Origin: Thermococcus bergensis
Lineage (GTDB): Archaea > Methanobacteriota_B > Thermococci > Thermococcales > Thermococcaceae
Direction: 5' to 3'
Length of the DNA: 64,000 nucleotides
Assembly (NCBI RefSeq): GCF_020386975.1
Contig: NZ_JABFNK010000001.1
Span: 186,001-250,000, forward strand
The position numbers and the translations under genes are program-made. Positions 8,618 through 18,114 of this stretch are shown in pieces. Under the pieces are notes generated by a model. The model saw only the letters and a list, made by a program, of their open reading frames with translations. It was not told where the DNA came from and made no database searches. The first letter of the stretch is position 1. Each line of letters opens with the position of its first letter.

Positions 8618-9161
8618 TTTTCTCTTCTATTAATTTTCTGAGCTGATCTAAATTTGTCCCGAATTTCGCAGAAATTGGGATAAAGACATCTTTGTAATTT
8701 TCCCACGTTCCACTTAGTCCGAACTTCTCTATGAGGCGGTTTATGGTTGCGTTTAGGTTCTTTACTTTGTCCATCTTGTTGACTGCAACTATGGTTGGTA
8801 TGTTGAGCTCTTGGAGAAACTGGAAGAACTCTACATCGATGGGTATCTCTCCTCTTTTCTCCCACCTTTCAATGATTTCAAGGGCGCTTTTTCCATCTAT
8901 AACCAACACTGCAAGCTCAATTTTATCGGCATTGTCTTCTATGAAGCGCACTATTTCGGTTTTTACCTTTTCCTGAACATGTTTTGGCACTCCGCTCATA
9001 AACCCAAAACCGGGCATGTCGACTACCTTCTTTCCCCGCCACCCTATTTCTACGGGTTTTCTCGTCACGCCCGGCCTCTTGCCCCTCTTAACGTACTTTC
9101 CAGTAAGCCTAAATATCAGCGTGCTTTTCCCAACGTTTGATCGTCCAACAAAGATTATCAT
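8589..9161 (-). CDS. engB: EngB/YihA-type GTP-binding protein
   Basis: 190-residue TrmE-Era-EngA-EngB-Septin class GTPase. G1 is GRSNVGKS (residues 6-13), G2 GVTRKPV, G3 DMPGFG, G4 NKMD and G5 ISAK. Bacterial EngB acts in large-subunit ribosome assembly; the archaeal version is presumed similar but less studied. The gene ends inside the 3' end of the Lrp-like gene on the opposite strand. Confidence 0.92.
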   Translation of the reverse strand: MIIFVGRSNVGKSTLIFRLTGKYVKRGKRPGVTRKPVEIGWRGKKVVDMPGFGFMSGVPKHVQEKVKTEIVRFIEDNADKIELAVLVIDGKSALEIIERWEKRGEIPIDVEFFQFLQELNIPTIVAVNKMDKVKNLNATINRLIEKFGLSGTWENYKDVFIPISAKFGTNLDQLRKLIEEKIRESQEQRG

Positions 9162-9231
9162 TGACTCTCACCTTTTGACCTCGGAAAGGCTTAAGTAGAG
9201 TAACTTCAAAAATCTTTCCTAGGTGAGTCCT

Positions 9232-9888
9232 ATGGAGAACCAGCAGGGGAACCAACTTATTAATAAGTTTGTGGTCTCATTGACCGATGGACAGATACTT
9301 GGTTATGTGACCGACATTAATGTGGAAGTTGATCACGACCAGTTTTATTTTATTCTAAAAATCAAGCCCCTGGAGAACATAAGCAAGAGCGGTGAACTCC
9401 AGCCCGGCATGTTCTCTAGTGAAAAGAAGATAAAAATCAAGCCCTCTGACATTGTCACTGTTGGTCCAGACGTCATAATACTTGGAAATGGCCAAGTCCC
9501 ACCGATAAGGGAGATAGAGAGGCTCCACAACATAGCTTCAGAGTACAACACCTTGGTGAAAGAGCTGGAGCACAAGGAGAAAGTTATTGCAGAACTTAAG
9601 GAAGAAAACTCAAAGCTAATGAAACAGATTGAAGAGCTGACGAAAGAGTTGAAGAGGCTTCAGGTTATCAAAGAAGACTTTGAGCACCTAAAGGAACAGC
9701 TTATAAAGCAGGAAGGACAGCTTGAGATGGCAAAAGAGTACATAAGGCTCCTGGAAGGATTAAGGCATGATATAGACCAGATAAAGGCAGATGTCGAGAC
9801 CCTCATCAAGGGATACATCGAGGACGTCATTAGAAAAATAGTGAATGAGGAATTAAATGCAAGAGGATTAAAGAAAACACTCCTCTAA
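9232..9888 (+). CDS. PRC-barrel-like domain plus coiled coil (CdvA-like architecture)
   Basis: 218 residues. The first about 85 form an all-beta domain with PRC-barrel features (KFVVSLTDGQILGYVTDINV ... IKPSDIVTVGPDVIILG, given here in parts). From about residue 105 to 180 there is a long charged coiled coil (EYNTLVKELEHKEKVIAEL and following heptads), then a short helical tail (LIKGYIEDVIRKIVNEELN). That domain order is the one seen in crenarchaeal CdvA, though similarity may be architectural only. A structural or chromosome/membrane scaffolding role is inference. ATG 9232 follows AGGTGAG; 3' end overlaps the Sec61-beta gene by 4 bases. Confidence 0.65.
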   Translation: MENQQGNQLINKFVVSLTDGQILGYVTDINVEVDHDQFYFILKIKPLENISKSGELQPGMFSSEKKIKIKPSDIVTVGPDVIILGNGQVPPIREIERLHNIASEYNTLVKELEHKEKVIAELKEENSKLMKQIEELTKELKRLQVIKEDFEHLKEQLIKQEGQLEMAKEYIRLLEGLRHDIDQIKADVETLIKGYIEDVIRKIVNEELNARGLKKTLL

Positions 9889-10055
9889 CCAAATATCTGG
9901 TGGCCAAACACGTTAAGCAATATCTCAATAGCCACAAATATCAATACTATTGCTATTGCCCCTCTGGGGCTTATTTTTATTGCTCTTGTGTCTTCGTCAA
10001 AGAACCTCATCAAACCTGCACCGGTTGGGGGTAGAGTTGTTTTTTCCTTTGCCAT
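9885..10055 (-). CDS. Preprotein translocase subunit Sec61-beta
   Basis: 56 residues, the usual length of archaeal Sec61-beta. A polar N-terminus (KTTLPPTGAGLMRFFDED) carries the conserved GAGLMRF block, followed by KISPRGAIAIVLIFV, which begins a single C-terminal transmembrane segment. It joins SecY and SecE in the translocon. The start is ATG 10055, preceded by GAGAGGTGAGAG; the longer frame from 10094 has no support. Confidence 0.93.
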   Translation of the reverse strand: MAKEKTTLPPTGAGLMRFFDEDTRAIKISPRGAIAIVLIFVAIEILLNVFGHQIFG

Positions 10056-10202
10056 TCTCTCACCTCTCCTGTTGAGAACAATAAACACCAGCATATAAAA
10101 AAGTTTTTGTCAAAGAAACCTTTTTAAATAAAACCACTTAGCCCATGGTGGACAAGGGGTTTACCCAATGAATCCCGCTAATGAACGTGGAGGTGGGAGG
10201 AA

Positions 10203-10583
10203 ATGGCAACATTCAAGCTTGTAATATCCGATCCAAAGAGTGGTATCGCAAAGCAAGTTGAAATTACTGGGGCTGAGGCGGAGAAGTTGATTGGCCTTAG
10301 AATAGGAGACGAAATAGAGGCTAAGGAGTTGGGGCTTAACTTGAGCGAAGTCTTTGGAAGTGAAATCCCCGCAGATGTTAAGCTCAAAATAACCGGCGGG
10401 ACTGATAAAGATGGCTTCCCCATGAGGCCAGATGTACACGGCCCAAGAAGGGTTAGGATTCTCCTTTCAAGAGGCCCCGGATTCAGACCCCAAGAAAAGG
10501 GAGAAAGAAGGAAGAAAACCGTTAGGGGCAATACAATAAGCCCTGAAATTGTTCAAATAAACCTTAAAATTGTCTATCCATGA
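10203..10583 (+). CDS. rps6e: Ribosomal protein S6e
   Basis: 126 residues matching archaeal S6e: N-terminal [18 protein letters not shown], the central [17 protein letters not shown] block and the [17 protein letters not shown] block, then a basic tail. A 30S ribosomal subunit component. GGAGG at 10195-10199 precedes ATG 10203. It lies directly upstream of aIF2-gamma, a common Thermococcales neighbour. Confidence 0.97.
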   Translation: MATFKLVISDPKSGIAKQVEITGAEAEKLIGLRIGDEIEAKELGLNLSEVFGSEIPADVKLKITGGTDKDGFPMRPDVHGPRRVRILLSRGPGFRPQEKGERRKKTVRGNTISPEIVQINLKIVYP

Positions 10584-10690
10584 AGCCTTTCTTCTCCATT
10601 CTTTAATCTTTGGTATAATCGATTAATTTAAAAGTCCTTGTGGTAAGGTTAATAAGGGAGAATAAACCCTTAATTTTGGAGGCGAGGAAA

Positions 10691-11923
10691 ATGGCAAAGA
10701 AGAAGTTTAAGCAGGCTGAAGTTAATATTGGTATGGTTGGTCACGTTGATCACGGTAAGACAACACTAACAAGAGCCTTAACCGGAATCTGGACAGATAC
10801 CCATAGCGAGGAGCTTAGAAGGGGTATCACCATCAAGATAGGTTTTGCCGATGCTGAAATAAGAAAGTGCCCGAGCTGTGGAAAGTATTCTACTTCTCCA
10901 AAATGTCCATACTGTGGTGCTGAAACCGAGTTCGAGAGGAGAGTTTCTTTTATAGACGCTCCGGGACACGAGGCTTTGATGACCACAATGCTTGCTGGGG
11001 CCTCCTTGATGGATGGTGCGGTTTTGGTTATTGCTGCAAATGAGCCATGTCCAAGACCTCAAACGAGAGAGCACCTAATGGCATTGCAGATAGTAGGGAA
11101 TAAGAACATAATAATTGCCCAGAACAAGATTGAGCTTGTAACGAAGGAACAGGCTATAGAAAACTATAAGCAGATTAAGGAGTTTGTCAAAGGTACTGTG
11201 GCAGAAAACGCTCCTATCATACCAATATCCGCCCTTCACGGAGCAAACATAGACGTGCTGATAAAGGCGATTGAGGACTTTATCCCAACACCCGAGAGAG
11301 ACCCGAACAAGCCGCCAAAAATGCTCGTCTTAAGGAGTTTCGATGTCAATAAGCCGGGAACTCCCCCTGAAAAGCTTGTTGGTGGAGTTATTGGAGGTTC
11401 AATTGTCCAAGGAAAGCTCAAAGTCGGAGATGAAATTGAAATAAGGCCTGGAGTTCCATATGAAGAACATGGAAGAATAAAATACGAGCCCATAACCACT
11501 GAGATAGTTTCCCTTCAAGCAGGTGGAAGATTTGTAGAAGAGGCATACCCCGGTGGACTTGTGGGAGTTGGGACTAAGCTTGATCCATTCTTGACCAAGG
11601 GGGATTTAATGGCCGGTAACGTCGTCGGAAAGCCCGGTAAGCTCCCACCGGTCTGGCAGGACATCAGGTTAGAAGTGCACCTCCTTGAAAGAGTGGTTGG
11701 AACTGAAGAAGAACTCAAAGTAGAGCCTATAAAGAGGAAAGAAGTGCTTCTCCTCAACGTGGGAACAGCGAGAACAATGGGCCTTGTGACAGGAATAGGC
11801 AAAGACGAGGTTGAGCTCAAGCTCCAGATTCCAATATGTGCAGAGCCCGGAGAGAGAGTTGCAATTAGCAGACAGGTAGGCTCAAGGTGGAGACTTATCG
11901 GTTATGGATTCATAAGGGAATGA
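10691..11923 (+). CDS. eif2g: Translation initiation factor aIF2 gamma subunit
   Basis: 410 residues. G1 GHVDHGKTT (residues 17-25), switch-region [12 protein letters not shown], a zinc-ribbon insert CPSC...CPYC (about 60-76) characteristic of aIF2-gamma, G3 DAPGHE, G4 QNKIE (an NKIE variant of NKxD, normal for this family), and C-terminal beta-barrel domains II and III. It carries Met-tRNAi to the small subunit as part of aIF2. ATG 10691 preceded by GGAGGCGAGG; the upstream frame from 10640 is unsupported. Confidence 0.97.
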   Translation: MAKKKFKQAEVNIGMVGHVDHGKTTLTRALTGIWTDTHSEELRRGITIKIGFADAEIRKCPSCGKYSTSPKCPYCGAETEFERRVSFIDAPGHEALMTTMLAGASLMDGAVLVIAANEPCPRPQTREHLMALQIVGNKNIIIAQNKIELVTKEQAIENYKQIKEFVKGTVAENAPIIPISALHGANIDVLIKAIEDFIPTPERDPNKPPKMLVLRSFDVNKPGTPPEKLVGGVIGGSIVQGKLKVGDEIEIRPGVPYEEHGRIKYEPITTEIVSLQAGGRFVEEAYPGGLVGVGTKLDPFLTKGDLMAGNVVGKPGKLPPVWQDIRLEVHLLERVVGTEEELKVEPIKRKEVLLLNVGTARTMGLVTGIGKDEVELKLQIPICAEPGERVAISRQVGSRWRLIGYGFIRE

Positions 11924-11949
11924 CCCTTTCCCTTTCTTTTGGTGATTTT

Positions 11950-12357
11950 ATGCGGAAGTGGATCGTTATTCCGGACACGAATTTTCTTTTAGTTCCCGGC
12001 CAGTTTGGGGTTGACATAGTGAGTGAGCTTCACAGGGTTCTTGATGTGAAGTTTGAGGTTCTTATCCCAAACGTCGTTCTTGACGAGCTTAATGTAATAG
12101 AACGCAAGGTCAAAGGAAAAGACCTTATGGCTGTTAGAATGGCCAAAAAGCTGGCTGAAAAGTTCAATATTGTAGAGATAGGCAGGTTTGGAGAAAAGCC
12201 CATAGACCAGCAGATACTTGAGTTTGCATTGAAAACTCCAAATGTAATAGTATGCACAAATGACAAAGCATTGAAGAGAAAACTCCGCGAAAATGGCATT
12301 CCTGTAGTTTATCTGCGGCAGAAAAAGATTCTTGAGCTTGAAGGCATGCTTTCTTGA
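11950..12357 (+). CDS. PIN-domain protein (Fcf1/Utp24-like)
   Basis: 135 residues forming one PIN domain. Acidic residues sit where expected: IPDTNFLL (first Asp), PNVVLDEL (Asp-Glu in the second block) and VCTNDKALKRKLRENGIPV (third block). The PDTNFLLVP start resembles the archaeal group annotated as rRNA-processing protein Fcf1, whose eukaryotic relatives cleave pre-18S rRNA. It follows aIF2-gamma by 26 bp with GGTGAT at 11941-11946 as its ribosome binding site, and precedes smc. No antitoxin gene is next to it, which argues against a VapC toxin. Confidence 0.8.
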   Translation: MRKWIVIPDTNFLLVPGQFGVDIVSELHRVLDVKFEVLIPNVVLDELNVIERKVKGKDLMAVRMAKKLAEKFNIVEIGRFGEKPIDQQILEFALKTPNVIVCTNDKALKRKLRENGIPVVYLRQKKILELEGMLS

Positions 12358-12409
12358 TGCGGAGAAAGATATATAACCATTTTAGTTCAATTCGGCGTAG
12401 GTGTTAAAT

Positions 12410-15400
12410 ATGCCATATATAGAGAAAATGGAAATGAAAGGATTCAAATCATATGGGAACAAAAAAGTGGTAGTTCCTTTTTCTCGTGGCTTCACAGCGA
12501 TAGTTGGTGCCAATGGAAGCGGTAAAAGCAATATTGGCGATGCTATTCTCTTTGTTCTCGGTGGTTTGTCAGCGAAGGCAATGCGTGCAACGAGGATAAG
12601 TGACCTCATATTTGCAGGCACAAAAGAGGAGGAGCCTGCTAAATATGCTGAGGTTGCGATATACTTCAACAATGAAGACAGAGGATTTCCAATAGACGAG
12701 GATGAGGTAGTCGTAAAGCGGCGTGTCTATCCGGACGGAAGAAGCGTTTACTGGCTCAATGGGAAGAGAACCAGCAGGAGCGATATTCTAGATTTGCTGA
12801 GCGCTGCAATGATATCGCCTGAGGGTTACAATTTAGTTCTCCAAGGTGACATAACCAAGTTCATTAAAATGAGCCCAACTGAAAGGAGAATGATAATAGA
12901 CGAGATTTCTGGTGTAGCAGAATACGACGAGAAGAAAAAGAAAGCCTTAGAAGAGCTAAAGCAGGCAGAAGAGAACTTGGCCAGAGTTGATTTGCTTATA
13001 AGGGAAGTGAAAACGCAGCTCGACAAGCTCGAAAAAGAACGAAATGATGCTTTGAGGTACCTAGACCTAAAAGAAAAGCTGGAGATAGCCAGAACAACTT
13101 TGCTTGTAGGAGAAGTGAGGAGGCTTGAAAATTTAATTGCAGAAAGCCAGAAAAGAGACAAGGAAATTGAAGAGGAAATAAACGAAATCAGCAAAAAGCT
13201 GGAAGAGATCGCGAAGGAAATAGTCGAAAAAGAGAGAACCCTCAATCAAATTGAAAGAGAACTTGAAGAGAAAAGTGAGGATGGTATTCTCGAAGTAACA
13301 CGGAAGATAAGCGACATCACCTCCAAAATAGAGCTGGCAAAGAAAAACATTGAGCTGGCAAACAGGGAGATTGAAGAAAGCCAGAGAAGACTCATGAAAA
13401 CAAAGGAAGAGCTTAGGGCAGTCTCTGAAGAAATCGAAAAAAGCAAATCTGCAATAGAAAGATGGAAGAAGAGAAAAGAGGTCCTTCTCAAAGAAATACA
13501 GGAAAAAGAAAAAGAAAGAAACGAACTAATTCTAAAGCTGGCGGAGATAGATAAGAACTTCTCAATAGCTAAGGAAGAATTCGACAGCGTTGAAAAAGAG
13601 CTCGAACAATCGAAGAAGGACTACTATCTCAAAGAAAGTGAAATAGGAAAAATGCACGATGAAATCGAGAGAATCAAGACAAGAAATGCTCAAAATTCCG
13701 CAAAAAGACTGGCACTCAAGAGCAAAATTGAAGAAACAAGAGAAGAAATTGAGAAGAAAAAAGCCGAGCTGTCAGAAATAGAGGGGAAGATGGAAAAAAC
13801 TACCAGCAGGCTAAGAAAGATTGAGAAAGAGCTGGAAGAAAAGCAGCAAAAGCTGGAAAAACTTCTTCCCGAAATTAAAAAATTAAACGAAGATTTGATA
13901 AAGGCTGAGGCACAGAGGGAAATCAGCGGCAATAAGACGCTTGAAGCATTGAAGAAAGCGAACATTCCCGGAATTTACGGCTCTCTGGCAGAGCTTATAA
14001 AAGTCAGGGATGAGAGCTATCTCACCGCTGTTGAAGTCGCCCTCGGCTCTCATGCTGACAACGTGGTTGTTGAGGATGATAAAGTTGCAGAGAAAGCGAT
14101 AACTTTCCTCAAGAAAAACAGGCTTGGAAGGCTCACGTTTCTCCCGTTAAACAAAATAAGGCCGCGCAAGCTTGCTGAAACGTCAAAAGGAATTCCGGTC
14201 ATGGACGTTATTGAATATGACCCAAGGTTTAAAAACGCGGTTTCATTTGCCGTTGGGGATACTTTGATAGTCACCGATATGAACGAAGCCAGAGAGGTTG
14301 GAATTGGAAAGGTTAGAATGGTTACTCTTGAGGGAGAGCTCTTAGAGAGAAGTGGAGCAATTGTTGGAGGATACTATAGACCAAAGGCAAAGCTTGGAGT
14401 AAATACGGATGAAATAAAGAGACGCCTGGAGGCTCTGGAAAGAGAGAAAGACTCCCTGGAGTCTCAGATAAATGCCCTTAAAATTGAGCAGAAGGGGCTG
14501 GAAAGAGACCTGTTTGAGCTGAGGATGAAAAAGAGCGACCTTTCAAAAGATCTCCAAGTTCTCCAAAAGGAGATGGATAGACTGCTCAATGAGGATAATG
14601 CCCTAAAAGAGGAAATCGAAGAGGGAGAAAAGAGGATAAAAGAGCTGGAAGAATTGATTCACCAGACAAAGGGCGAGCTTGCAAAGCTCAGTGGAAGAAT
14701 AGAGAGACTTGAGAAAAAGAGGGAGAAGCTGAGAAAAGCACTCGACAACCCAGAGGCAAGAGAGCTCAACCAGAAGATAAGGGAAGTGGAGCACGAGCTC
14801 AGCGCCCTTAGAGAAGAACTTAGCAAGGTTGAGTCAAAGCTTGAGAACCTCGATGTCAGGATCAACGAGGAGCTCATCCCAAGAAAAGCCGCTCTGGAGG
14901 AAGAGATCGAAGGGCTGGTAAACAGAATAAACGCCTTCAAGGCCAGCATAAGCAAAAACGAAGAAAACATTGCCAGACTGCAGGAGGAACTTGAGACGCT
15001 GCAAGAAGCAGAAGAAGAAGTAAAAGAAGAGCTCAAGCATCTTAGGGATGAAAGAGAGAAACTCAGGGAAGAAATCTCCCAGTTGAGAGAAAAGAAGGAA
15101 GAGCTCAGAGATGCATTACAAAAACTTAGAATTGAGGCGAATTCACTCAAGATAAGAATCGCTCAATACGAAGCCCAGCTTCGGGAGAAGAACAGGGAGC
15201 TCAAGCACCACGACGTTAGGCTTGTCAAGGAGATTCCTCTCGACTTGGAGAAGCTTAGAGAGGAAATAGATGAAATGGAGGAAGAGATTAGAAAGCTTGA
15301 GCCAGTTAACATGAAGGCTATTGAGGACTATGAAGTTGTAGAGAGGCGTTACCTTGAGCTCAGATCAAAGAGAGAGAGGCTTGAGGCGGAAAAAGACAGC

Positions 15401-15940
15401 ATCGTCGAGTTCATAAATGAAATAGAGGCACAGAAAAAGAATGTCTTCATGAGAACGCTCGAAGCAATTGCAAAGAACTTTTCAGAGCTGTTTGCAAAGC
15501 TCTCTCCCGGTGGAGAGGCCAGACTAATACTCGAAAATCCAGAGGATCCCTTCAGCGGTGGACTTGACATAGAAGCAAAGCCGGCTGGAAAGGAAGTAAA
15601 GAGAATAGAGGCAATGAGCGGTGGAGAAAAGGCACTGACAGCACTGGCTTTTGTCTTTGCAATTCAGCACTTTAAGCCAGCTCCGTTCTATCTCTTCGAT
15701 GAAATTGACGCCCACCTCGACGATGCAAACGTAAAGAGAGTGGCTGACTTGATAAAGGAGGCCTCTAAGAGCAGTCAGTTCATAGTGATAACTCTCAGAG
15801 ATGTCATGATGGCAAATGCGGACAAGATTATAGGGGTATCAATGCGCAACGGAATCTCAAGGGTTGTGAGCCTAAGCCTGGAGAAGGCAATGGAGTACCT
15901 GGAGAAGGCAAGGGCAAAGAACACAAACGCGGCAATCTAG
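12410..15940 (+). CDS. smc: Chromosome segregation protein SMC
   Basis: 1176 residues, standard length. Walker A GANGSGKSN starts at residue 33; two coiled-coil arms flank a hinge around residues 520-665 (starting GIYGSLAELI, with a RSGAIVGGYYR strand at its end); the ABC signature MSGGEKALTALAF lies near residue 1067 and Walker B LFDEIDAHLDD near 1094. It dimerises at the hinge and, with ScpA, organises and segregates the chromosome. ATG 12410 follows AGGTGTT. scpA begins 10 bases after its stop, so the two are co-expressed. Confidence 0.98.
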   Translation: MPYIEKMEMKGFKSYGNKKVVVPFSRGFTAIVGANGSGKSNIGDAILFVLGGLSAKAMRATRISDLIFAGTKEEEPAKYAEVAIYFNNEDRGFPIDEDEVVVKRRVYPDGRSVYWLNGKRTSRSDILDLLSAAMISPEGYNLVLQGDITKFIKMSPTERRMIIDEISGVAEYDEKKKKALEELKQAEENLARVDLLIREVKTQLDKLEKERNDALRYLDLKEKLEIARTTLLVGEVRRLENLIAESQKRDKEIEEEINEISKKLEEIAKEIVEKERTLNQIERELEEKSEDGILEVTRKISDITSKIELAKKNIELANREIEESQRRLMKTKEELRAVSEEIEKSKSAIERWKKRKEVLLKEIQEKEKERNELILKLAEIDKNFSIAKEEFDSVEKELEQSKKDYYLKESEIGKMHDEIERIKTRNAQNSAKRLALKSKIEETREEIEKKKAELSEIEGKMEKTTSRLRKIEKELEEKQQKLEKLLPEIKKLNEDLIKAEAQREISGNKTLEALKKANIPGIYGSLAELIKVRDESYLTAVEVALGSHADNVVVEDDKVAEKAITFLKKNRLGRLTFLPLNKIRPRKLAETSKGIPVMDVIEYDPRFKNAVSFAVGDTLIVTDMNEAREVGIGKVRMVTLEGELLERSGAIVGGYYRPKAKLGVNTDEIKRRLEALEREKDSLESQINALKIEQKGLERDLFELRMKKSDLSKDLQVLQKEMDRLLNEDNALKEEIEEGEKRIKELEELIHQTKGELAKLSGRIERLEKKREKLRKALDNPEARELNQKIREVEHELSALREELSKVESKLENLDVRINEELIPRKAALEEEIEGLVNRINAFKASISKNEENIARLQEELETLQEAEEEVKEELKHLRDEREKLREEISQLREKKEELRDALQKLRIEANSLKIRIAQYEAQLREKNRELKHHDVRLVKEIPLDLEKLREEIDEMEEEIRKLEPVNMKAIEDYEVVERRYLELRSKRERLEAEKDSIVEFINEIEAQKKNVFMRTLEAIAKNFSELFAKLSPGGEARLILENPEDPFSGGLDIEAKPAGKEVKRIEAMSGGEKALTALAFVFAIQHFKPAPFYLFDEIDAHLDDANVKRVADLIKEASKSSQFIVITLRDVMMANADKIIGVSMRNGISRVVSLSLEKAMEYLEKARAKNTNAAI

Positions 15941-15950
15941 GTGAAGGAAA

Positions 15951-16604
15951 ATGGAACACAAGAGAGAGGAAGAAATAACTCCCATTGACATTCTCCTCCA
16001 GCTCGTAACGATGGGCAAGGTTGACCCCTGGAACATAGACATAGTCGACCTTACAGAGAAGTATATCGAGCGGATCAGGGAAATGCAGGATCTCGACTTA
16101 AGGATATCCGCCAGGGCAATCTTAGCCGCTTCTATCCTTCTTAGAATGAAAACCGAGGCACTGCTTTACGGCGGTGAAGACGAGGAAGGAGAAGAGGAGG
16201 AAGAAGAGAAAATAAGGGTTGAAGTGGAGCCCTATGTTCCTCCTTTGAGAAGGGTGGAGCGCTATTACACTCTAGATGATCTCATAGAAGCCCTTATGGA
16301 CGCACTGGAAGAAGCGGAAAAGAAAAAACCCAAGAAGAAAAAGAAAGTCGAGATTGAGGAAGAGATATTCGTTGTTGATGACTTCAGAGTGGATATAGAG
16401 AAGCACGTTAACAGGCTCTACGAAATAGTCAAGGAGCTCTACGAAGAAACAAAGGAAAAAATACCCTTCTGGGATCTGATATTTGACCCAACGCCCAAGA
16501 TAGTGGCAAGAACATTTCTTTATTTACTGTTTCTGGCAAACATGGGAAAGGTCGAGCTTATTCAGGAGGAGCCCTTTGGGGAGATATTTGTAGTCCCAAC
16601 ATAG
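15951..16604 (+). CDS. scpA: Segregation and condensation protein ScpA (kleisin)
   Basis: 217 residues. The N-terminal kleisin block reads ITPIDILLQLVTMGKVDPWN with IDIVDLTEKY, then a highly acidic/basic linker (GEEEEEEKI ... KKKPKKKKKVE), then the C-terminal winged helix that contacts the SMC head (WDLIFDPTPKIVARTFLYLL). It closes the SMC ring and binds ScpB. The gene follows smc by 10 bases. Its last 43 bases overlap the convergent gene at 16562-17026. Confidence 0.95.
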   Translation: MEHKREEEITPIDILLQLVTMGKVDPWNIDIVDLTEKYIERIREMQDLDLRISARAILAASILLRMKTEALLYGGEDEEGEEEEEEKIRVEVEPYVPPLRRVERYYTLDDLIEALMDALEEAEKKKPKKKKKVEIEEEIFVVDDFRVDIEKHVNRLYEIVKELYEETKEKIPFWDLIFDPTPKIVARTFLYLLFLANMGKVELIQEEPFGEIFVVPT

Positions 16605-17026
16605 TCCCTTTCTCTCTTTTTTGCCGGCCTGAATGTTATGGCAAGCAGGGGTTCTTCTTCACCCACATAAATAACCTTTTTCTCCCTGTTTATGTAAAAG
16701 TAAAAGATGCCATTGGGAATTTCGCTTAAAAACTTCCGTGGTGTTGTTTTCTTCGCAACCTTTTTCTCTCCCCAGAACACGCACTCATAAGCGTCGTCAA
16801 TATTTTTGACTTCTTCAAATATCTCCGAAACGGAGAGCTTCTTTCCTTCAAGCTTGGAGCACACGAGGGACTTTCTTTTGTCCGTGAATATAAGGATTCT
16901 CTCATTAACCTCAATCTTTTCCGCCCCATTAAGGAAATTCAGAAGAGCTGAGTAAATTTTTTCGCATTTTCTGCTTTTTGAAAGGCGTTTAATTATTCTC
17001 TCCTTAGCGTGGTTTGTGAGCAGCAT
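16562..17026 (-). CDS. Unknown 154-aa protein convergent with scpA
   Basis: I do not recognise this protein. It begins with NHAKERIIKRLSKSRKCEKI, a basic helix, followed by a beta-rich middle (RILIFTDKRKSLVCSKLEG) and an aromatic IFYFYINREKK segment with basic residues, suggesting possible nucleic-acid contact but no known motif. No membrane segment or signal peptide. The 3' end overlaps scpA by 43 bases and its start lies only 22 bases beyond the 3' end of the tRNA-Met gene on the same strand, so it may be transcribed from read-through or a very short promoter. Confidence 0.6.
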   Translation of the reverse strand: MLLTNHAKERIIKRLSKSRKCEKIYSALLNFLNGAEKIEVNERILIFTDKRKSLVCSKLEGKKLSVSEIFEEVKNIDDAYECVFWGEKKVAKKTTPRKFLSEIPNGIFYFYINREKKVIYVGEEEPLLAITFRPAKKRERDYVGTTNISPKGSS

Positions 17027-17048
17027 AAGAACACCGAGAAAATTTTAA

Positions 17049-17156
17049 TGGTGCCGGGGGCGGGCTTTGAACCCGCGACCTCCCGGTTTCTCAGGCTCCC
17101 CCGAAGGGGAGCAGCCCTATGAGCCGGGCGCTCTGACCAGGCTGAGCCACCCCGGC
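17049..17156 (-). tRNA. tRNA-Met (CAT), elongator type, with intron
   Basis: The minus strand folds into a full cloverleaf: acceptor GCCGGGG/CCCCGGC with encoded CCA, D-arm starting GTGGCTCAG, anticodon stem CCCGG/CCGGG with loop CTCATA-A, and T-arm GCGGG/CCCGC around TTCAAAG. The anticodon CAT occupies 17119-17121. Between loop positions 37 and 38 there is an intron of about 30 bases (17088-17117) containing a GCTCCCC/GGGGAGC hairpin, as expected for the bulge-helix-bulge splicing substrate of the archaeal endonuclease. Introns at this place in elongator tRNA-Met are normal in Thermococcales. IS copy 2 lies 51 bp upstream of its 5' end. Confidence 0.93.
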
Positions 17157-17183
17157 ACTTCCGCATATACCTCTTTGTACTTT

Positions 17184-17200
17184 GTTTTTAAATTTTTCGC
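17184..17200 (-). promoter_or_regulatory. TATA/BRE of the tRNA-Met gene
   Basis: Read on the minus strand, GGCGAAAAATTTAAAAAC contains a BRE-like GCGAAA and the TATA-like TTTAAAAA (17192 to 17185), about 30-36 bases upstream of the mature tRNA 5' end. IS copy 2 begins at 17208, so the element stopped about 15 bases short of the TATA core and left the promoter usable. Confidence 0.5.
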
Positions 17201-17207
17201 CTCCATA

Positions 17208-18076
17208 GGGCGTGTTTATAGTAACCTTTATTAGGGTTTTTGCTGAATTCTTTCGGGTGGTTGTCGTGATCCCCAGATGGGATCACAGACTCAAAGACCC
17301 TGAAAGCGTGGCATTCGCAATTCTTGACGTTTTAGCAGACTTCGAATCAGAAGGAAAGCTGAAGAACCTGCCAAAATCCAAAAAATTTCCAGTAAAAACA
17401 ATACTGGCAATACTCCTCTTTAAACAATACTACAACCTACCCCTCAGAGACGCCCAGCACTACGGCAGAAAATTCTTCGGAGCAAACATTCACTACTCAA
17501 CCCTCCACAACTGGGAGAAAAAGCTGAACCTCGAAGAACTGACAAACCACCTCCTGAAAAAACTCCAGAAATTACCCTACGCCAGCACTCAAGCAGACTC
17601 AACCATTATTACAAATAAAAAAAGGGCAGGATAGAAGTTCAGGCAATAACGAGAATCCTGCCGGGTTTACTGTATCCGGTTGCTGTGAAGATCACAACTT
17701 CTGAGAACGAGCTGATTGAACTCCTGCCGGGGGGTTCTGGGAATTTTTATGCTGATGGGGCTTATGATTCAAAGAAAGTTCTGAACACTGTGGTGGAAAA
17801 GGGTTATCGGCCGATTGTTAAGAAAACTAAGAACGCTCCAGGTGGTTTTGGTAGTAAGAAGAGAGACAGAGTGTTTTCTGAAGAAGAGTACAGGCATAGG
17901 AATCCTCATGAGGGGTTCTGGGGTGCGTTTACAACGTGGTTTGGCAGTAGGATCCCCTGTTTTCTGAAAAAGACTACTGTAACCCGAATCCTGCTTGGGG
18001 TAATGTGTTATGGTCTGAAAATCCTCCTCAGAGTCAAATACTGTTTAAATAACAGGGGGTGAAACTAAACACGCCC
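17208..18076 (+). mobile_element. 869-bp DDE insertion sequence, copy 2
   Basis: Same ends as copy 1 (GGGCGTGTTTA / TAAACACGCCC), 10-bp target duplication CGCCTCCATA at 17198-17207 and 18077-18086. Almost identical to copy 1; a T/C change (CCTACCT to CCTACCC) in the middle of the first frame is silent. Same orientation as copy 1. The 5' end faces the promoter of tRNA-Met. Confidence 0.95.
17212..18062 (+). CDS. Transposase of IS copy 2 (-1 shift at A7)
   Basis: Protein halves identical to those of copy 1. The A7 run linking the frames is at 17617-17623, and the upstream frame ends at a TAG shortly after. The retention of the split in a near-identical copy supports a functional frameshift or slippage rather than decay. 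Confidence 0.85.
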
Positions 18077-18114
18077 CGCCTCCATATGAGATACTTGAAA
18101 GATTAACCTTTTCC

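Noticed and set aside
11950-12357. PIN protein as a VapC toxin
   Set aside because: No antitoxin gene adjacent, and the N-terminus and operon with aIF2-gamma fit the Fcf1-like housekeeping group better.
12826-15570. Several long open frames on the strand opposite smc
   Set aside because: They are antisense to the coiled-coil coding region, rich in Ser/Leu/Phe as expected for the complement of Glu/Lys codons, and lack ribosome binding sites.
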